From positions 310,001 to 374,000 of the forward strand of contig NZ_OCNE01000003.1 in the NCBI RefSeq assembly GCF_900230195.1: 64,000 nucleotides of DNA, written 5' to 3'. Below, one piece after another: positions 26,968 through 35,389 of the stretch. This DNA comes from Streptomyces zhaozhouensis. GTDB taxonomy: Bacteria > Actinomycetota > Actinomycetes > Streptomycetales > Streptomycetaceae. Both the position numbers and the translations under genes were made by a program. A model generated the notes under the pieces. The model worked only from the letters and a program-made list of their open reading frames with translations. It did no database searches and was not told the origin of the DNA. Numbering within the stretch: position 1 is the stretch's first letter; each line of letters starts with the position of its first letter.

Positions 26968-27015
26968 GCGGCGGTGCCGCGCTCCCCGGCAGGGGGGCGC
27001 GGCACCGCCGCTTTT
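26968..27015 (+). terminator. Intrinsic terminator of the GH5 gene
   Basis: A perfect 15-bp stem (GCGGCGGTGCCGCGC at 26968-26982, GCGCGGCACCGCCGC at 26997-27011) with a 14-nt loop is followed by TTTT (27012-27015). It is the most canonical terminator in the window and isolates the glycosidase from the ABC operon downstream. Confidence 0.85.
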
Positions 27016-27088
27016 CGTGGCTCATGCCCGTAATTCCCACGCCCGGGACCGGCAGTTTTTCTTATAGAGGGAACTTCCAGCGAATGTA

Positions 27089-27117
27089 TTGCTGTAGGCG
27101 GAATCAGGTCGTAGCTT
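27089..27117 (+). promoter_or_regulatory. Candidate promoter of the sulfonate/nitrate-type ABC operon
   Basis: TTGCTG (27089-27094) and TAGCTT (27112-27117) with 17-bp spacing lie 35 bp before the leader ORF start. Another possible -10 (TATAGA, 27063-27068) lacks a fitting -35. The local sequence is clearly less GC-rich than the genes around it. Confidence 0.4.
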
Positions 27118-27151
27118 GCGAGACACCCGCTTCACGCACGAAGGAGTCGCC

Positions 27152-27187
27152 ATGAGCTGGTCCGAAACTACCTCTGTCGCATCATGA
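27152..27187 (+). CDS. 11-residue leader ORF translationally coupled to the ABC permease
   Basis: The ORF MSWSETTSVAS starts with ATG behind AAGGAG (5-nt spacing), the best ribosome-binding site in the area. Its stop overlaps the permease start (ATGA at 27184-27187). The permease ATG has no Shine-Dalgarno of its own, so it probably relies on ribosomes finishing this ORF. The peptide holds no Cys-run or other obvious attenuation codon set. It may be a regulatory leader or just a coupling device. Confidence 0.65.
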   Translation: MSWSETTSVAS

Positions 27188-28059
27188 GCCTCGAAGGGAC
27201 CGCAACGGTCACAAGTGCTCCGCAGGGGACAGCTCGGGCGAACCTGGCGGACACCTCCGGAAGACTGCGGCGGCTGCTCGATCAGCGCTGGCTGCGTGAC
27301 CTCGGCCTGAAGGTCAGCGGCGTGCTGGCGGTGCTGCTGGCCCTGGAGGCGTGCTCGCGCACCGGGCTGCTCTCGCGCGACTGGTTCCCGCCGATGACCG
27401 ACACCTATGTCGAGCTCTTCAAGCTGGCCGCCGGCCAGCCGCTGTGGACCGAGATCGGCAGGACGCTCAGCGGCTGGGGCCTGGGCATCGCGCTGGCCAC
27501 GCTGCTCGCCGTGCCCAGCGGCATCCTGCTGGGCTCGAACGCGACCGCGTACCGGATGACCCGCGTCGTGATCGAGTTCTGCCGGCCCGTGCCGTCGGTC
27601 GCGCTGATCCCGCTGGCGGTGCTGGTCTACGGCGTCGGCCTGGAGATGAAGGTCTTCCTGATCGTCTTCGTCACCTTCTGGCCGATTCTGCTCCAGGTGA
27701 TCTACGGCGTGCAGGACGTGGACCCGGTGGTGCGGGACACCGCCCGGTCCTACGGCCTGCCGGCCCGCGCCCGCTTCCTGCGGGTCACGCTGCCCAGCGC
27801 CGCCCCCTACATCGCCACCGGCCTGCGGATCGCCTCGGCCATCGCGCTGGTGCTGGCCGTCACGGCCGAGCTGGTGGTGGGCGCCCCGGGGCTCGGCCAG
27901 TCGATCGTGGTCGCCCAGTCCAACGCCAACCTGCCACGCATGTACGCGCTGATCATCGTGACCGGACTCGTCGGCTGGGTGATCAACCTGGCGTTCCAGG
28001 CGATCGAACGCCGGCTGCTGAAGTGGCATCCCTCGCAGCGTCAGGAGGTCGCCCAGTGA
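27184..28059 (+). CDS. ABC transporter permease (SsuC/TauC/NrtB-like)
   Basis: A 291-residue inner-membrane permease with about six helices. Family stretches: FCRPVPSVALIPLAVLVYG and the coupling loop DTARSYGLPARARFLRVTLP. It belongs to the nitrate/sulfonate/taurine type of importers. A leader ORF overlaps its start and the second permease overlaps its stop (GTGA). Two non-identical permeases in a row suggest a heterodimeric channel. Confidence 0.9.
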   Translation: MSLEGTATVTSAPQGTARANLADTSGRLRRLLDQRWLRDLGLKVSGVLAVLLALEACSRTGLLSRDWFPPMTDTYVELFKLAAGQPLWTEIGRTLSGWGLGIALATLLAVPSGILLGSNATAYRMTRVVIEFCRPVPSVALIPLAVLVYGVGLEMKVFLIVFVTFWPILLQVIYGVQDVDPVVRDTARSYGLPARARFLRVTLPSAAPYIATGLRIASAIALVLAVTAELVVGAPGLGQSIVVAQSNANLPRMYALIIVTGLVGWVINLAFQAIERRLLKWHPSQRQEVAQ

Positions 28060-28952
28060 ACCGCAGAGTCCTCGGGTTCCTGCTCGAACTCGCCCTGCCC
28101 GTGACCGTGTTGGTCGGCTACGCCCTGTGGGCCTCCCGGGCGCAGAGCTTCTACTTCCCGCCGCTGGACGAGATCGGGCGGTACTTCGGTGAGCTGTGGC
28201 TCTTCGACCGCGTCGGCAGCGACCTGGTGCCCTCGCTGACCCGGATGAGCGCCGGCTATCTGGCGTCGGTGCTGGTCGGCGTCTCGGTGGGGCTGCTGCT
28301 CGGGATGTCGCGGGTGCTGCGCACGGCCGCCGAGCCGGTGGTCGAGTTCCTGCGGGCGCTGCCGGCGCCGGCGTTGATCCCGTTCTCGCTGCTGCTCTTC
28401 GGCTCCGGTGACAGCTCCAAGATCTTCGTGATCGTGCTCGGCGCGGTCTGGCCCATCCTGCTCAACACGATCGACGGCGTGCGCGGCGTCGACTCCCAGC
28501 AGCTGGACATGGCGCGCGCCTACCGCATCCCGCTGGCGGCCCGGGTCTGGCGGATCATCCTGCCAGCGGCCGGGCCCCGGATCTTCGCCGGGATGCGCAC
28601 CTCGCTGGCGATCGCGATCATCCTGATGGTCGTCTCCGAGATGGTGGCCAGCAGCAACGGCCTGGGCTACTTCGTGCTGGAGCAGCAGCGTTCGTTCGCG
28701 ATCCCGGAGATGTGGACCGGCATCATCCTGCTCGGGGTGCTCGGTTACGTACTGAACTGGCTCTTTCTGCGCCTCGAACGTCGCGTTCTGGCCTGGCACT
28801 TCGGCCTCAAGGGGCTGGCCGGCCCGGCGACCGGGGGCACCCGCTCCGCCCGGCGGTCGCCCTTCGGCAAGCGGCGCCCCCACGCTCCCGCCCCGCCCGC
28901 CCCCGCCGCCTCGTCGGCCCGTTCGTCCGCCTCGTCCGACGGAGAAGTCTGA
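28056..28952 (+). CDS. ABC transporter permease (SsuC/TauC/NrtB-like), second copy
   Basis: A 298-residue permease with GTG start, related to the preceding one (FLRALPAPALIPFSLLLFGSG; DMARAYRIPLAARVWRIILP coupling loop). It carries an unusual C-terminal tail of about 45 residues rich in Pro, Ala, Ser and Arg that is absent from the first permease and is probably disordered in the cytoplasm. Its stop shares bases with the ATPase start (TGATG). Confidence 0.9.
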   Translation: MNRRVLGFLLELALPVTVLVGYALWASRAQSFYFPPLDEIGRYFGELWLFDRVGSDLVPSLTRMSAGYLASVLVGVSVGLLLGMSRVLRTAAEPVVEFLRALPAPALIPFSLLLFGSGDSSKIFVIVLGAVWPILLNTIDGVRGVDSQQLDMARAYRIPLAARVWRIILPAAGPRIFAGMRTSLAIAIILMVVSEMVASSNGLGYFVLEQQRSFAIPEMWTGIILLGVLGYVLNWLFLRLERRVLAWHFGLKGLAGPATGGTRSARRSPFGKRRPHAPAPPAPAASSARSSASSDGEV

Positions 28953-29719
28953 TGCTCGAAGTTTCCCACCTGCGGAAGGTCTACGGACCCGACCCGTCCG
29001 CGGCTCCGGCCGTCGCCGACCTCGACTTCACGGTCGGCGACCAGGAGTTCGTCTGCATCCTCGGCTCCTCGGGCTGCGGCAAGACGACGATGCTGCGCTG
29101 CCTTTCGGGACTGATCCCTTTCACCGCCGGCGAGATCACGCTGCGCGGGAAGCCGGTCACCGGACCGCCGGAGGACATGGCCTTCGTCTTCCAGGACTAC
29201 AGCCGCTCGCTGCTGCCGTGGATGACGGTCCGCCGCAACATCGCCTTCCCGCTGCGCTACAAGGGCATCGAGAAGAACGACGCGCGGCGGGCGACCGAGG
29301 AGGCGCTGGAGGCCGTCGGGCTGGCCGACCGGGGCGACCGCTACCCGTGGCAGCTCTCGGGCGGGATGCAGCAGCGCGTCGCGATCGCGCGCGCCCTGGC
29401 GTACCGGCCGCGCATCCTGCTGATGGACGAGCCGTTCGCTTCCGTGGACGCCCAGACCAGGTCCGGTCTTGAGGATCTGCTGCTGAGGGTGAAGGAGCGC
29501 TACGGAATCACCGTGCTCTTCGTGACCCACGACATCGACGAGGCGATCTACCTGGGCGACCGGGTGCTGGTGCTGCGCCCGCCGGCGACGGTGGGGCACG
29601 CGGTCACGGTGGACCTGCCGCGCCCGAGGAACCAGGTGCTGACCAAGCAGGAGCCGGAGTTCGCCCGGCTGCGCGGCGAGCTGTTCGCCGCGATCGACGG
29701 CGGGTCGGTGGCGGCATGA
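28952..29719 (+). CDS. ABC transporter ATP-binding protein (SsuB/TauB-like)
   Basis: A 255-residue ATPase for the importer. Walker A GSSGCGKTT, Q-loop VFQDYSRSLLPW, signature LSGGMQQR, Walker B RILLMDEPFASVD, H-loop VTHDIDEAIYLGDR, all typical of the nitrate/sulfonate group. The start ATG at 28952 follows GGAGAAG. The binding-protein gene overlaps its stop (ATGA). Confidence 0.93.
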   Translation: MLEVSHLRKVYGPDPSAAPAVADLDFTVGDQEFVCILGSSGCGKTTMLRCLSGLIPFTAGEITLRGKPVTGPPEDMAFVFQDYSRSLLPWMTVRRNIAFPLRYKGIEKNDARRATEEALEAVGLADRGDRYPWQLSGGMQQRVAIARALAYRPRILLMDEPFASVDAQTRSGLEDLLLRVKERYGITVLFVTHDIDEAIYLGDRVLVLRPPATVGHAVTVDLPRPRNQVLTKQEPEFARLRGELFAAIDGGSVAA

Positions 29720-30726
29720 GCGCGCGGCGACCGACCGCGCGCCGGAGGCGCCGCGCCGGCGCGCTGGCAGGCGGGCTCGCCGGGTTGATGGTGCTGACCA
29801 CCGCGGCCTGCACCGACTACGGCGGCGACCTGTCGGGCGCCAACATCTCGGGCGGCGGCGACGGCGACACGCTGGTGGTCTCCGAGACGGCGGGCGTGCC
29901 CTCCTCGTTCCTGGCCTACGGGGTGCGCGAGGGATACTTCGCCGACGAGGGCGTCGACCTCCAGGTCAGCCCGTCCAGCGGCGGCGCCAGCGTGATCCCG
30001 GCACTGCTCAGCGGCGACATCGACGTGGCCGGCTCCAACGTGGTCTCGGCGCTGATCGCGATGGGCCGGCGGATGCCGATCCAGATGGTGGCGGCCGGCA
30101 CCTCGACCGACGAGACGGAGGAACGGGACTTCGCCCAGCTGGTGGTCCCCGAGGGGAGTCCGATCACCTCGCCGGAGGACCTGGACGGCACACGGATCGC
30201 GGTCAACTCCCTCCAGAACATCAACGACGTGGTGGTCAACTCGGTGCTTGGCGAGGCCGGGCTCACCAACGACGACGTCCGCTTCGTCGAGATGCCGCTG
30301 CCGGACATGCCGGCGGCGATCAGCCGGGGCGACGTGGACGCGGGCGTGCTGATCGAGCCGTTCGCCACCATCGGGATCTCCCAGGGGCTGCGCCCGCTGG
30401 CCGGCCCCTATGTCCACACCCGGCCGGGGCTCCAGATCGGCACCTTCCTGATGACCTCGGACCGGGTCGCGGAGGACCCGGAGCTGGTGGCGGCGTTCCG
30501 GGCGGGGGTGGAACGGACGGCCGAGTCGATCGCCGAGGACCCGGACGCGTTCCGCGAGGCGCTGCCCGACATCAGCGAACTGGCCCCGGAGTTGGCCGGG
30601 CGGATGAACCTGCCCGTCTGGCGCGGCACCACCGACCGGGAGTCGGTGGAGACCATCCACGGGGTGATGCGGGAGATCGGGCTCACCGAGGCGGATCTGG
30701 ACTACGAGAGCTGGGCCGCGGACTGA
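29716..30726 (+). CDS. ABC transporter substrate-binding lipoprotein (NMT1/SsuA-like)
   Basis: A 336-residue lipoprotein (lipobox TTAAC, Cys32) with the NMT1/SsuA-type fold: GVPSSFLAYGVREGYFADEGVDLQV near the start of the domain and LDGTRIAVNSLQNINDVVVN in the middle. It is the last gene of the operon, unusual only in being downstream of its permeases. The solute may be a sulfonate, nitrate, or a pyrimidine/aromatic compound; the sequence does not decide. Its last 25 bp overlap the end of the convergent TetR gene. Confidence 0.87.
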   Translation: MSARRPTARRRRRAGALAGGLAGLMVLTTAACTDYGGDLSGANISGGGDGDTLVVSETAGVPSSFLAYGVREGYFADEGVDLQVSPSSGGASVIPALLSGDIDVAGSNVVSALIAMGRRMPIQMVAAGTSTDETEERDFAQLVVPEGSPITSPEDLDGTRIAVNSLQNINDVVVNSVLGEAGLTNDDVRFVEMPLPDMPAAISRGDVDAGVLIEPFATIGISQGLRPLAGPYVHTRPGLQIGTFLMTSDRVAEDPELVAAFRAGVERTAESIAEDPDAFREALPDISELAPELAGRMNLPVWRGTTDRESVETIHGVMREIGLTEADLDYESWAAD

Positions 30727-31325
30727 TCCGCGGCCCCGGGGGGACCGGCCCCGGGGAAGGCGACGGCCCAGGCCGCCTCGATCATCGGGAAGATCTCGTC
30801 GACGGCGGCCTCCGGGTCGTCCGCCTCCCTGGCCAGCGTGTGGGCGTCGACGACGAACCGCGCGAGCGTCCGGCAGACCGTGGTGGCCCGGGGCAGGCCG
30901 AGGTCGGCGGCGAGGGCCGCCGCCAGCGCGTCCGCGTGGCGCAGCAGCATCGACTCCTCGTGTCTGCGCAGGGCGGGTGACTCCTCGATCAGACGCCGCA
31001 CCGGGGCGGCGCCCTCCGCGGCGCAGTGCCGCACCCGGGCCAGCACCTCGCGACGCAGCGCGGCTACCAGGGGCTCGTGCGGGGCCCGCTCGGTGACCGC
31101 GCCGACCAGGCCGCGCTCGAAGTCCTGGTCCCGCTCGAAGACCAGCGCCTCCTTGGCGGGGAAGTGCGCGAAGAGCGTGGTCACGGCCACGTCGGCCTCG
31201 GCGGCCACCTCCCGGATGCCCACCTCCTCGTAGCCGCGCTCCAGGAAGAGCCGCAGGGCGGCGTCGGCGATCTTCTGTCGGGTCGCGGCCTTCTTGCGTG
31301 CGCGACGTCCGGTCGGGACGGTCAT
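30702..31325 (-). CDS. TetR family regulator
   Basis: A regulator of about 207 residues with N-terminal HTH (RRARKKAATRQKIADAALRLF, then GIREVAAEADVAVTTLFAHF; I cite these as separate parts). It diverges from the quinone-oxidoreductase gene, with a palindromic site in between, so it most likely controls that gene and itself. Start is uncertain: ATG 31325 gives a normal TetR N-terminus, while a GTG at 31346 would add 7 residues; neither has a good Shine-Dalgarno. The 3' end overlaps the ABC binding-protein gene by 25 bp on the opposite strand. Confidence 0.87.
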   Translation of the reverse strand: MTVPTGRRARKKAATRQKIADAALRLFLERGYEEVGIREVAAEADVAVTTLFAHFPAKEALVFERDQDFERGLVGAVTERAPHEPLVAALRREVLARVRHCAAEGAAPVRRLIEESPALRRHEESMLLRHADALAAALAADLGLPRATTVCRTLARFVVDAHTLAREADDPEAAVDEIFPMIEAAWAVAFPGAGPPGAADQSAAQLS

Positions 31326-31368
31326 GCCTCGCACGCTATCAGCCACGAAATCGAACCCGTTTGGAAAA

Positions 31369-31381
31369 GCTAACCGTTAGC
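31369..31381. promoter_or_regulatory. TetR operator between tetR and quinone reductase genes
   Basis: GCTAAC-C-GTTAGC is a perfect 6-bp inverted repeat with one central base, placed 16 bp before the oxidoreductase ATG and 44 bp before the TetR ATG. It is the only strong palindrome in the 71-bp divergent region. Confidence 0.7.
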
Positions 31382-31396
31382 GCTACGTTCGGGCCC

Positions 31397-32290
31397 ATGA
31401 GGAAAGTGAGCTTCGCCGAGTTCGGCGGTCCCGAGGTGCTGCGGCTGGTGGACGCCGAGGAGCCCCACCCGGGCCCCGGCCGGATACGTGTCGTCGTGAA
31501 GGCGGCGGGGGTCAACCCCGCCGATTGGAGAGTCCGCGAGGGCCAGGTCCTCGGCGCCCATCCGACCCGACTCCCCTCCGGCGTGGGGCTGGACGCCGCC
31601 GGGATCGTCGACGAGATCGGCGCGGGCGTCGAGGGGGTCGCGGTCGGCGACCGGGTGTTCGGGGAGGGCGCGAGCACCTACGCCGAGTCGGCCGTGCTCT
31701 CCGCCTGGGCGCGGATGCCCGAGGGGCTGTCCTTCGAGGAGGCGGCCGGCTACCCCTCGGTGGTGGAGACCGCGCTGCGGATCCTCCGCGAGGTCGGCGT
31801 GCGCCCCGGGCAGACGCTGCTGGTCAGCGGCGCCTCCGGCGGGGTCGGCTCGGCGGTGCTCCAGATCGCGCGGGAACGCGGCATCGCGGTGATCGGCACC
31901 GCCGGCGCCGCCAACCAGGAGTACCTGCGCGGTCTCGGCGCCGTCCCCACGACCTACGGCGAGGGCTGGGTCGAACGGGTGCGGGGGCTGGGCCCCGTGC
32001 ACGCGGCGCTCGACGTGGCGGGCTCGGGGGTGGTGCCCGCGCTCGTCGAGCTGACCGGCCGTCCGGACCGGGTCGTCTCCATCGCCGACCTGGGCGCGCC
32101 CGACCACGGGGTCCGCTTCTCCGGCGTGGCCGGGAGTATGCCCGACGCCCTCGCCGAGGCCGTCGACCTGATCACGCGCGGACGGCTGCACATCCCGGTC
32201 GAGAAGTCCTACCCGCTGTCCGAGGCCGCCGCCGCGCACCGCGACAGCCAGGCCGGTCACGCGCGCGGCCGACGGGTCCTCATCCCCTGA
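31397..32290 (+). CDS. Zinc-free MDR alcohol dehydrogenase (NADPH quinone oxidoreductase-like)
   Basis: A 297-residue medium-chain reductase. N-terminal GroES-like domain with AAGVNPADWRVREGQ, then a Rossmann fold with the NADPH loop [15 protein letters not shown] near residue 150. Zinc-binding Cys residues are absent, as in quinone oxidoreductases. It should reduce quinones or enones with NADPH. The divergent TetR suggests induction by such a compound. No RBS is visible; the mRNA may be near leaderless. Confidence 0.9.
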   Translation: MRKVSFAEFGGPEVLRLVDAEEPHPGPGRIRVVVKAAGVNPADWRVREGQVLGAHPTRLPSGVGLDAAGIVDEIGAGVEGVAVGDRVFGEGASTYAESAVLSAWARMPEGLSFEEAAGYPSVVETALRILREVGVRPGQTLLVSGASGGVGSAVLQIARERGIAVIGTAGAANQEYLRGLGAVPTTYGEGWVERVRGLGPVHAALDVAGSGVVPALVELTGRPDRVVSIADLGAPDHGVRFSGVAGSMPDALAEAVDLITRGRLHIPVEKSYPLSEAAAAHRDSQAGHARGRRVLIP

Positions 32291-32341
32291 GCCCGGCCGC
32301 GCGCTCGACCGGGCCCGGCTCCGCCGCTCGCCGGCGGCCCC

Positions 32342-35212
32342 TCACCCCAGGCGCGCCCGCAGCGGGCGGGTGCGCTCGGCCACCCAGTCCGGGTCGAGAC
32401 CCAGCAGCCGGCGCAGCCGGTCCAGGGCGGCGCAACAGGTCAGCAGGGCCAGCGGGAGCGGGGCGGCGGCCAGCAGCCCCGCTCCCGCCGCGTCGGCCGC
32501 CTCCGCGTCCTTCCTGGCACAGTGCAGCAGGAAGAGATTGCCCCAGGCGGCCTCGTCGGCCCCCTCCTCCCCCGTCAGCTCGGTGAGCACGGCGAGCGAC
32601 CGCTCCCACAGGAGGTCCGCCTCGGCGGGCCGGCCCGACGCCCGATGGAGCGCCCCGGCCACCAGGCAGGCCCAGGCGCCGCGCTCCTCGCCCGCCACCG
32701 CCCGCGCGAGGTCGTCGGCGACCGGCGCGTCGGGGCCCTCGACCACCAGCCGCGCCTCGGCGCGGCGGATCAGGTGCCAGAGACGGTCCGGCTCCGCCGC
32801 CACCAGCCGCTCCAGGTCGGCCAGCGCCGCCGCGTGCGCGCCCGCTATGAGCCGTGCCTCGGCGCGCTGCGACAGCAGCGACGCGTCGTCGGACGCGGCC
32901 CCGAGCGCCGCGTCGAAGTCGGCCAGCGCCTCCTCGACCCGGCCGAGCACCAGCAGCGTGACGGCCCGCTGCCCGCGCAGCGAGGCGTCCTCCGGCGCCG
33001 ACTCGATCGCCCGGTCCAGCGCGGGAAGCACCTCCGCCGTCCGGTCGAGCCCGAGCAGGGCCAGGGCTCGACCGGACAGCTCGCCCGGGTCGTCCGGGCG
33101 CACCGCGAGCGTCCGGTCGTAGGCGTCGAGCGCGTCCGCGAAACGACCTGCCCGCAGCAGGGTGCGGGCCCGGCTGCTCAGAGCGCAGGGGTCCTCGGCG
33201 TCGATGGCCAGGGCGTGGTCGAAGTCGGCGAGCGCCGCGTCCCACTGCCCCTGGTCGGCGCGGACCCGGCCCCGGTGCGCGTGCGCCCACCCCAGGTCCG
33301 GTCGCAGGTCGAGCGCCCGCCCGTAGTCGGCCACGGCCTCCTCCCGCCTCCCCAGGGCATGGTGGATGTCGCCCCGCCGCGCGTGGAACGAGGCCCTCTG
33401 GGGCAGGCGCGCCGTGGCCTCCGTGTAGTCGGCCAGCGCGAGCGTGTACCGGTCCTCCCGCCAGTGGGCCTCCCCGCGGCTCGCGTGGGCCCAGGGGTGC
33501 TCCGGGTGCAGGGTCAGCGCGCCCGTCAGGTCGTCCACCGCGCCGGGGAGGTCGCCCGCGCGCAGCCTCGCCTCCCCGCGCTCCGCACGGATCTCCGCCC
33601 GCGTCACCCGGTCGAGGTGAGGAGCCTCCAGCAGCACCGTCAGCATCCCCTCCCAGTCGTCCGGCTCGACCGTCAGCAGCCGCTCCCCCAACGCCGCCAG
33701 CTCCGGCTCCTCGGCGTCGGCCCCCGCCCTGGCCACCAGCCGCGCCCAGCGCAACTGGTGCTCCTCGCCGTGCGCCCCGGCGTGCGCGGCGTCCGTCAGC
33801 GCCTCGGGCAGCGCCTCGTGCGGTGCCGCACAGAGCCGGTGGTAGCTCTCCTCGATCCGCAGCTCCTGCCACCGGGCGTGGTCCCATCTGCGGTACGACG
33901 ACGGCAGCGACTCCTCCAGCGTCACGCGCCAGGCCCGGTACGCCTCCGCGAGCCGGAGATGGGTCTCCCGCCAGCGGTTGGGCGAGCGGGTGCGCAGCAA
34001 CTGGAGCATCGGAACGCGGATGACGTCGTGGTAGCGGCGGCGGCCGGCGGCCTCGCTCACGAACGACCGGGTGCGCAGCCAGTCGTAGTCGTCGGCGCCC
34101 TCACCGGCGACCACCCGGTAGACGTCCTCGTCCAGCCGGGCGGGCAGCGCGCAGGCCAGCAGCGTCTCGCGGCGGCCGGGGTCGCCCACCCCCGCGAGGA
34201 AGAGGTCGACCGCCGTGTCCGAGGGATCCTCGACGGCCTCGGCCCCGCCGGCGGCCTGCTCGGCCGCCATCGGCACCAGCAGGGGCAGGCCCCGGGAACG
34301 GCGCAGCACGGTCCGCACCGCGCCCTCCTCGCTGACGCCCCGCCGCGCGAGCAGGGCGCGCACCTCCTCCTCGGTGAAGATGTCCAGCGGCACCTCCCGC
34401 ACGAGGTCGAGCGCGTCGCGCCAGCGCCCGGCGTCGAGCCGGCCCTGGCCGGCGAGCACCGCGATGACGTTGATCGGCAACTCCCCGTGCCGGCCGCCCA
34501 GCACCAGCTCGCGCAGCCAGCCGTCGATCGCCGGGACGGTCCGCTCGTAGGTGTCGAAGAAGAGCACCACCCAGGGGACCCGCCCGGCCAACTCCTGGAG
34601 GTCGCGGACGAAGACGGCGCTCAGCTCGCCGACCGGGTCGAGCAGCAGCGCCGCGTCCTCCGTGCCCTTGATCCTGGCGCCGAGCGCGGCCCGCAGCCGC
34701 TCGGCGCGCCGGGCGACCTCGTCCGCGTCGAGGACGCCGGCGACCGCGCCGCCGCCCGGCAGCAGCCCGAGGCCGGCGAGGCCGGCGCGGGCGAGGACGC
34801 CGCTGGCCATGCCGGGCTCGGCGTGCGGGTCCTCCTGCTCGGGGGCGGCCGCCAGCTCCTGACCGAGCCTGCGGTAGTGGGCCAGCCGCTTGTCGAAGTC
34901 CTTCAGCGGACGGCCGAGGGCGGTCAACTGCCGGGCGAGGGCCGCCATCGCCTCGACGGGCCCGTACACGTCGTCCTCGACATAGGTCGTCACGGCGCCC
35001 TGCTCGACCGCGAGCTTCTCCCACTGCCTGACCAGCGCCGTCTTGCCGACACCCGCGTGGCCGGAGACATGGAAGACGAACTGGTAGTCGTCGTCCGCGA
35101 CGCCCCGGGCGAGGTTGTCCCTGAAGAGCGCCAACTCCCGCGCCCTGCCCACGAACCCCGCCTGCCGCCGGCGCCTGACCATCTCCCGCCGGGAGACTCC
35201 CCCGCTCGCCAT
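32342..35212 (-). CDS. STAND-type ATPase with C-terminal TPR array
   Basis: A 956-residue signalling-type ATPase. Residues 1-60 hold an RRRQAGFVGRARELALF start and Walker A GHAGVGKT (51-58). WVVLFFDTYE near 245 is Walker B. A winged-helix/arm region spans roughly 300-520. From about 545 to 830 there are around nine degenerate TPR units (for example WAHASRGEAHWREDRYTLALADY, cited by WAHASRGEAHW). Proteins of this layout act as sensors or scaffolds; some STAND proteins serve in phage defence, but no effector domain is visible at the N-terminus. Start at 35212 is supported by GGAGG. Confidence 0.8.
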   Translation of the reverse strand: MASGGVSRREMVRRRRQAGFVGRARELALFRDNLARGVADDDYQFVFHVSGHAGVGKTALVRQWEKLAVEQGAVTTYVEDDVYGPVEAMAALARQLTALGRPLKDFDKRLAHYRRLGQELAAAPEQEDPHAEPGMASGVLARAGLAGLGLLPGGGAVAGVLDADEVARRAERLRAALGARIKGTEDAALLLDPVGELSAVFVRDLQELAGRVPWVVLFFDTYERTVPAIDGWLRELVLGGRHGELPINVIAVLAGQGRLDAGRWRDALDLVREVPLDIFTEEEVRALLARRGVSEEGAVRTVLRRSRGLPLLVPMAAEQAAGGAEAVEDPSDTAVDLFLAGVGDPGRRETLLACALPARLDEDVYRVVAGEGADDYDWLRTRSFVSEAAGRRRYHDVIRVPMLQLLRTRSPNRWRETHLRLAEAYRAWRVTLEESLPSSYRRWDHARWQELRIEESYHRLCAAPHEALPEALTDAAHAGAHGEEHQLRWARLVARAGADAEEPELAALGERLLTVEPDDWEGMLTVLLEAPHLDRVTRAEIRAERGEARLRAGDLPGAVDDLTGALTLHPEHPWAHASRGEAHWREDRYTLALADYTEATARLPQRASFHARRGDIHHALGRREEAVADYGRALDLRPDLGWAHAHRGRVRADQGQWDAALADFDHALAIDAEDPCALSSRARTLLRAGRFADALDAYDRTLAVRPDDPGELSGRALALLGLDRTAEVLPALDRAIESAPEDASLRGQRAVTLLVLGRVEEALADFDAALGAASDDASLLSQRAEARLIAGAHAAALADLERLVAAEPDRLWHLIRRAEARLVVEGPDAPVADDLARAVAGEERGAWACLVAGALHRASGRPAEADLLWERSLAVLTELTGEEGADEAAWGNLFLLHCARKDAEAADAAGAGLLAAAPLPLALLTCCAALDRLRRLLGLDPDWVAERTRPLRARLG

Positions 35213-35389
35213 GCCGCGCTCCTCCCCCTCGCTTTCCGTCTCCCCGAGACTACAGCCGGCCACTGACAGCGGGACCCCGGCGGGGGTGCGCCAGAAGTCT
35301 TCCGGGGCGGGTGTGGGTACTGGTACGGTCCCCCGACGCCTGCCCTCGGGCGGGTCAACTGGCCCCGACCAGCGACGGAGCTGACGCTG

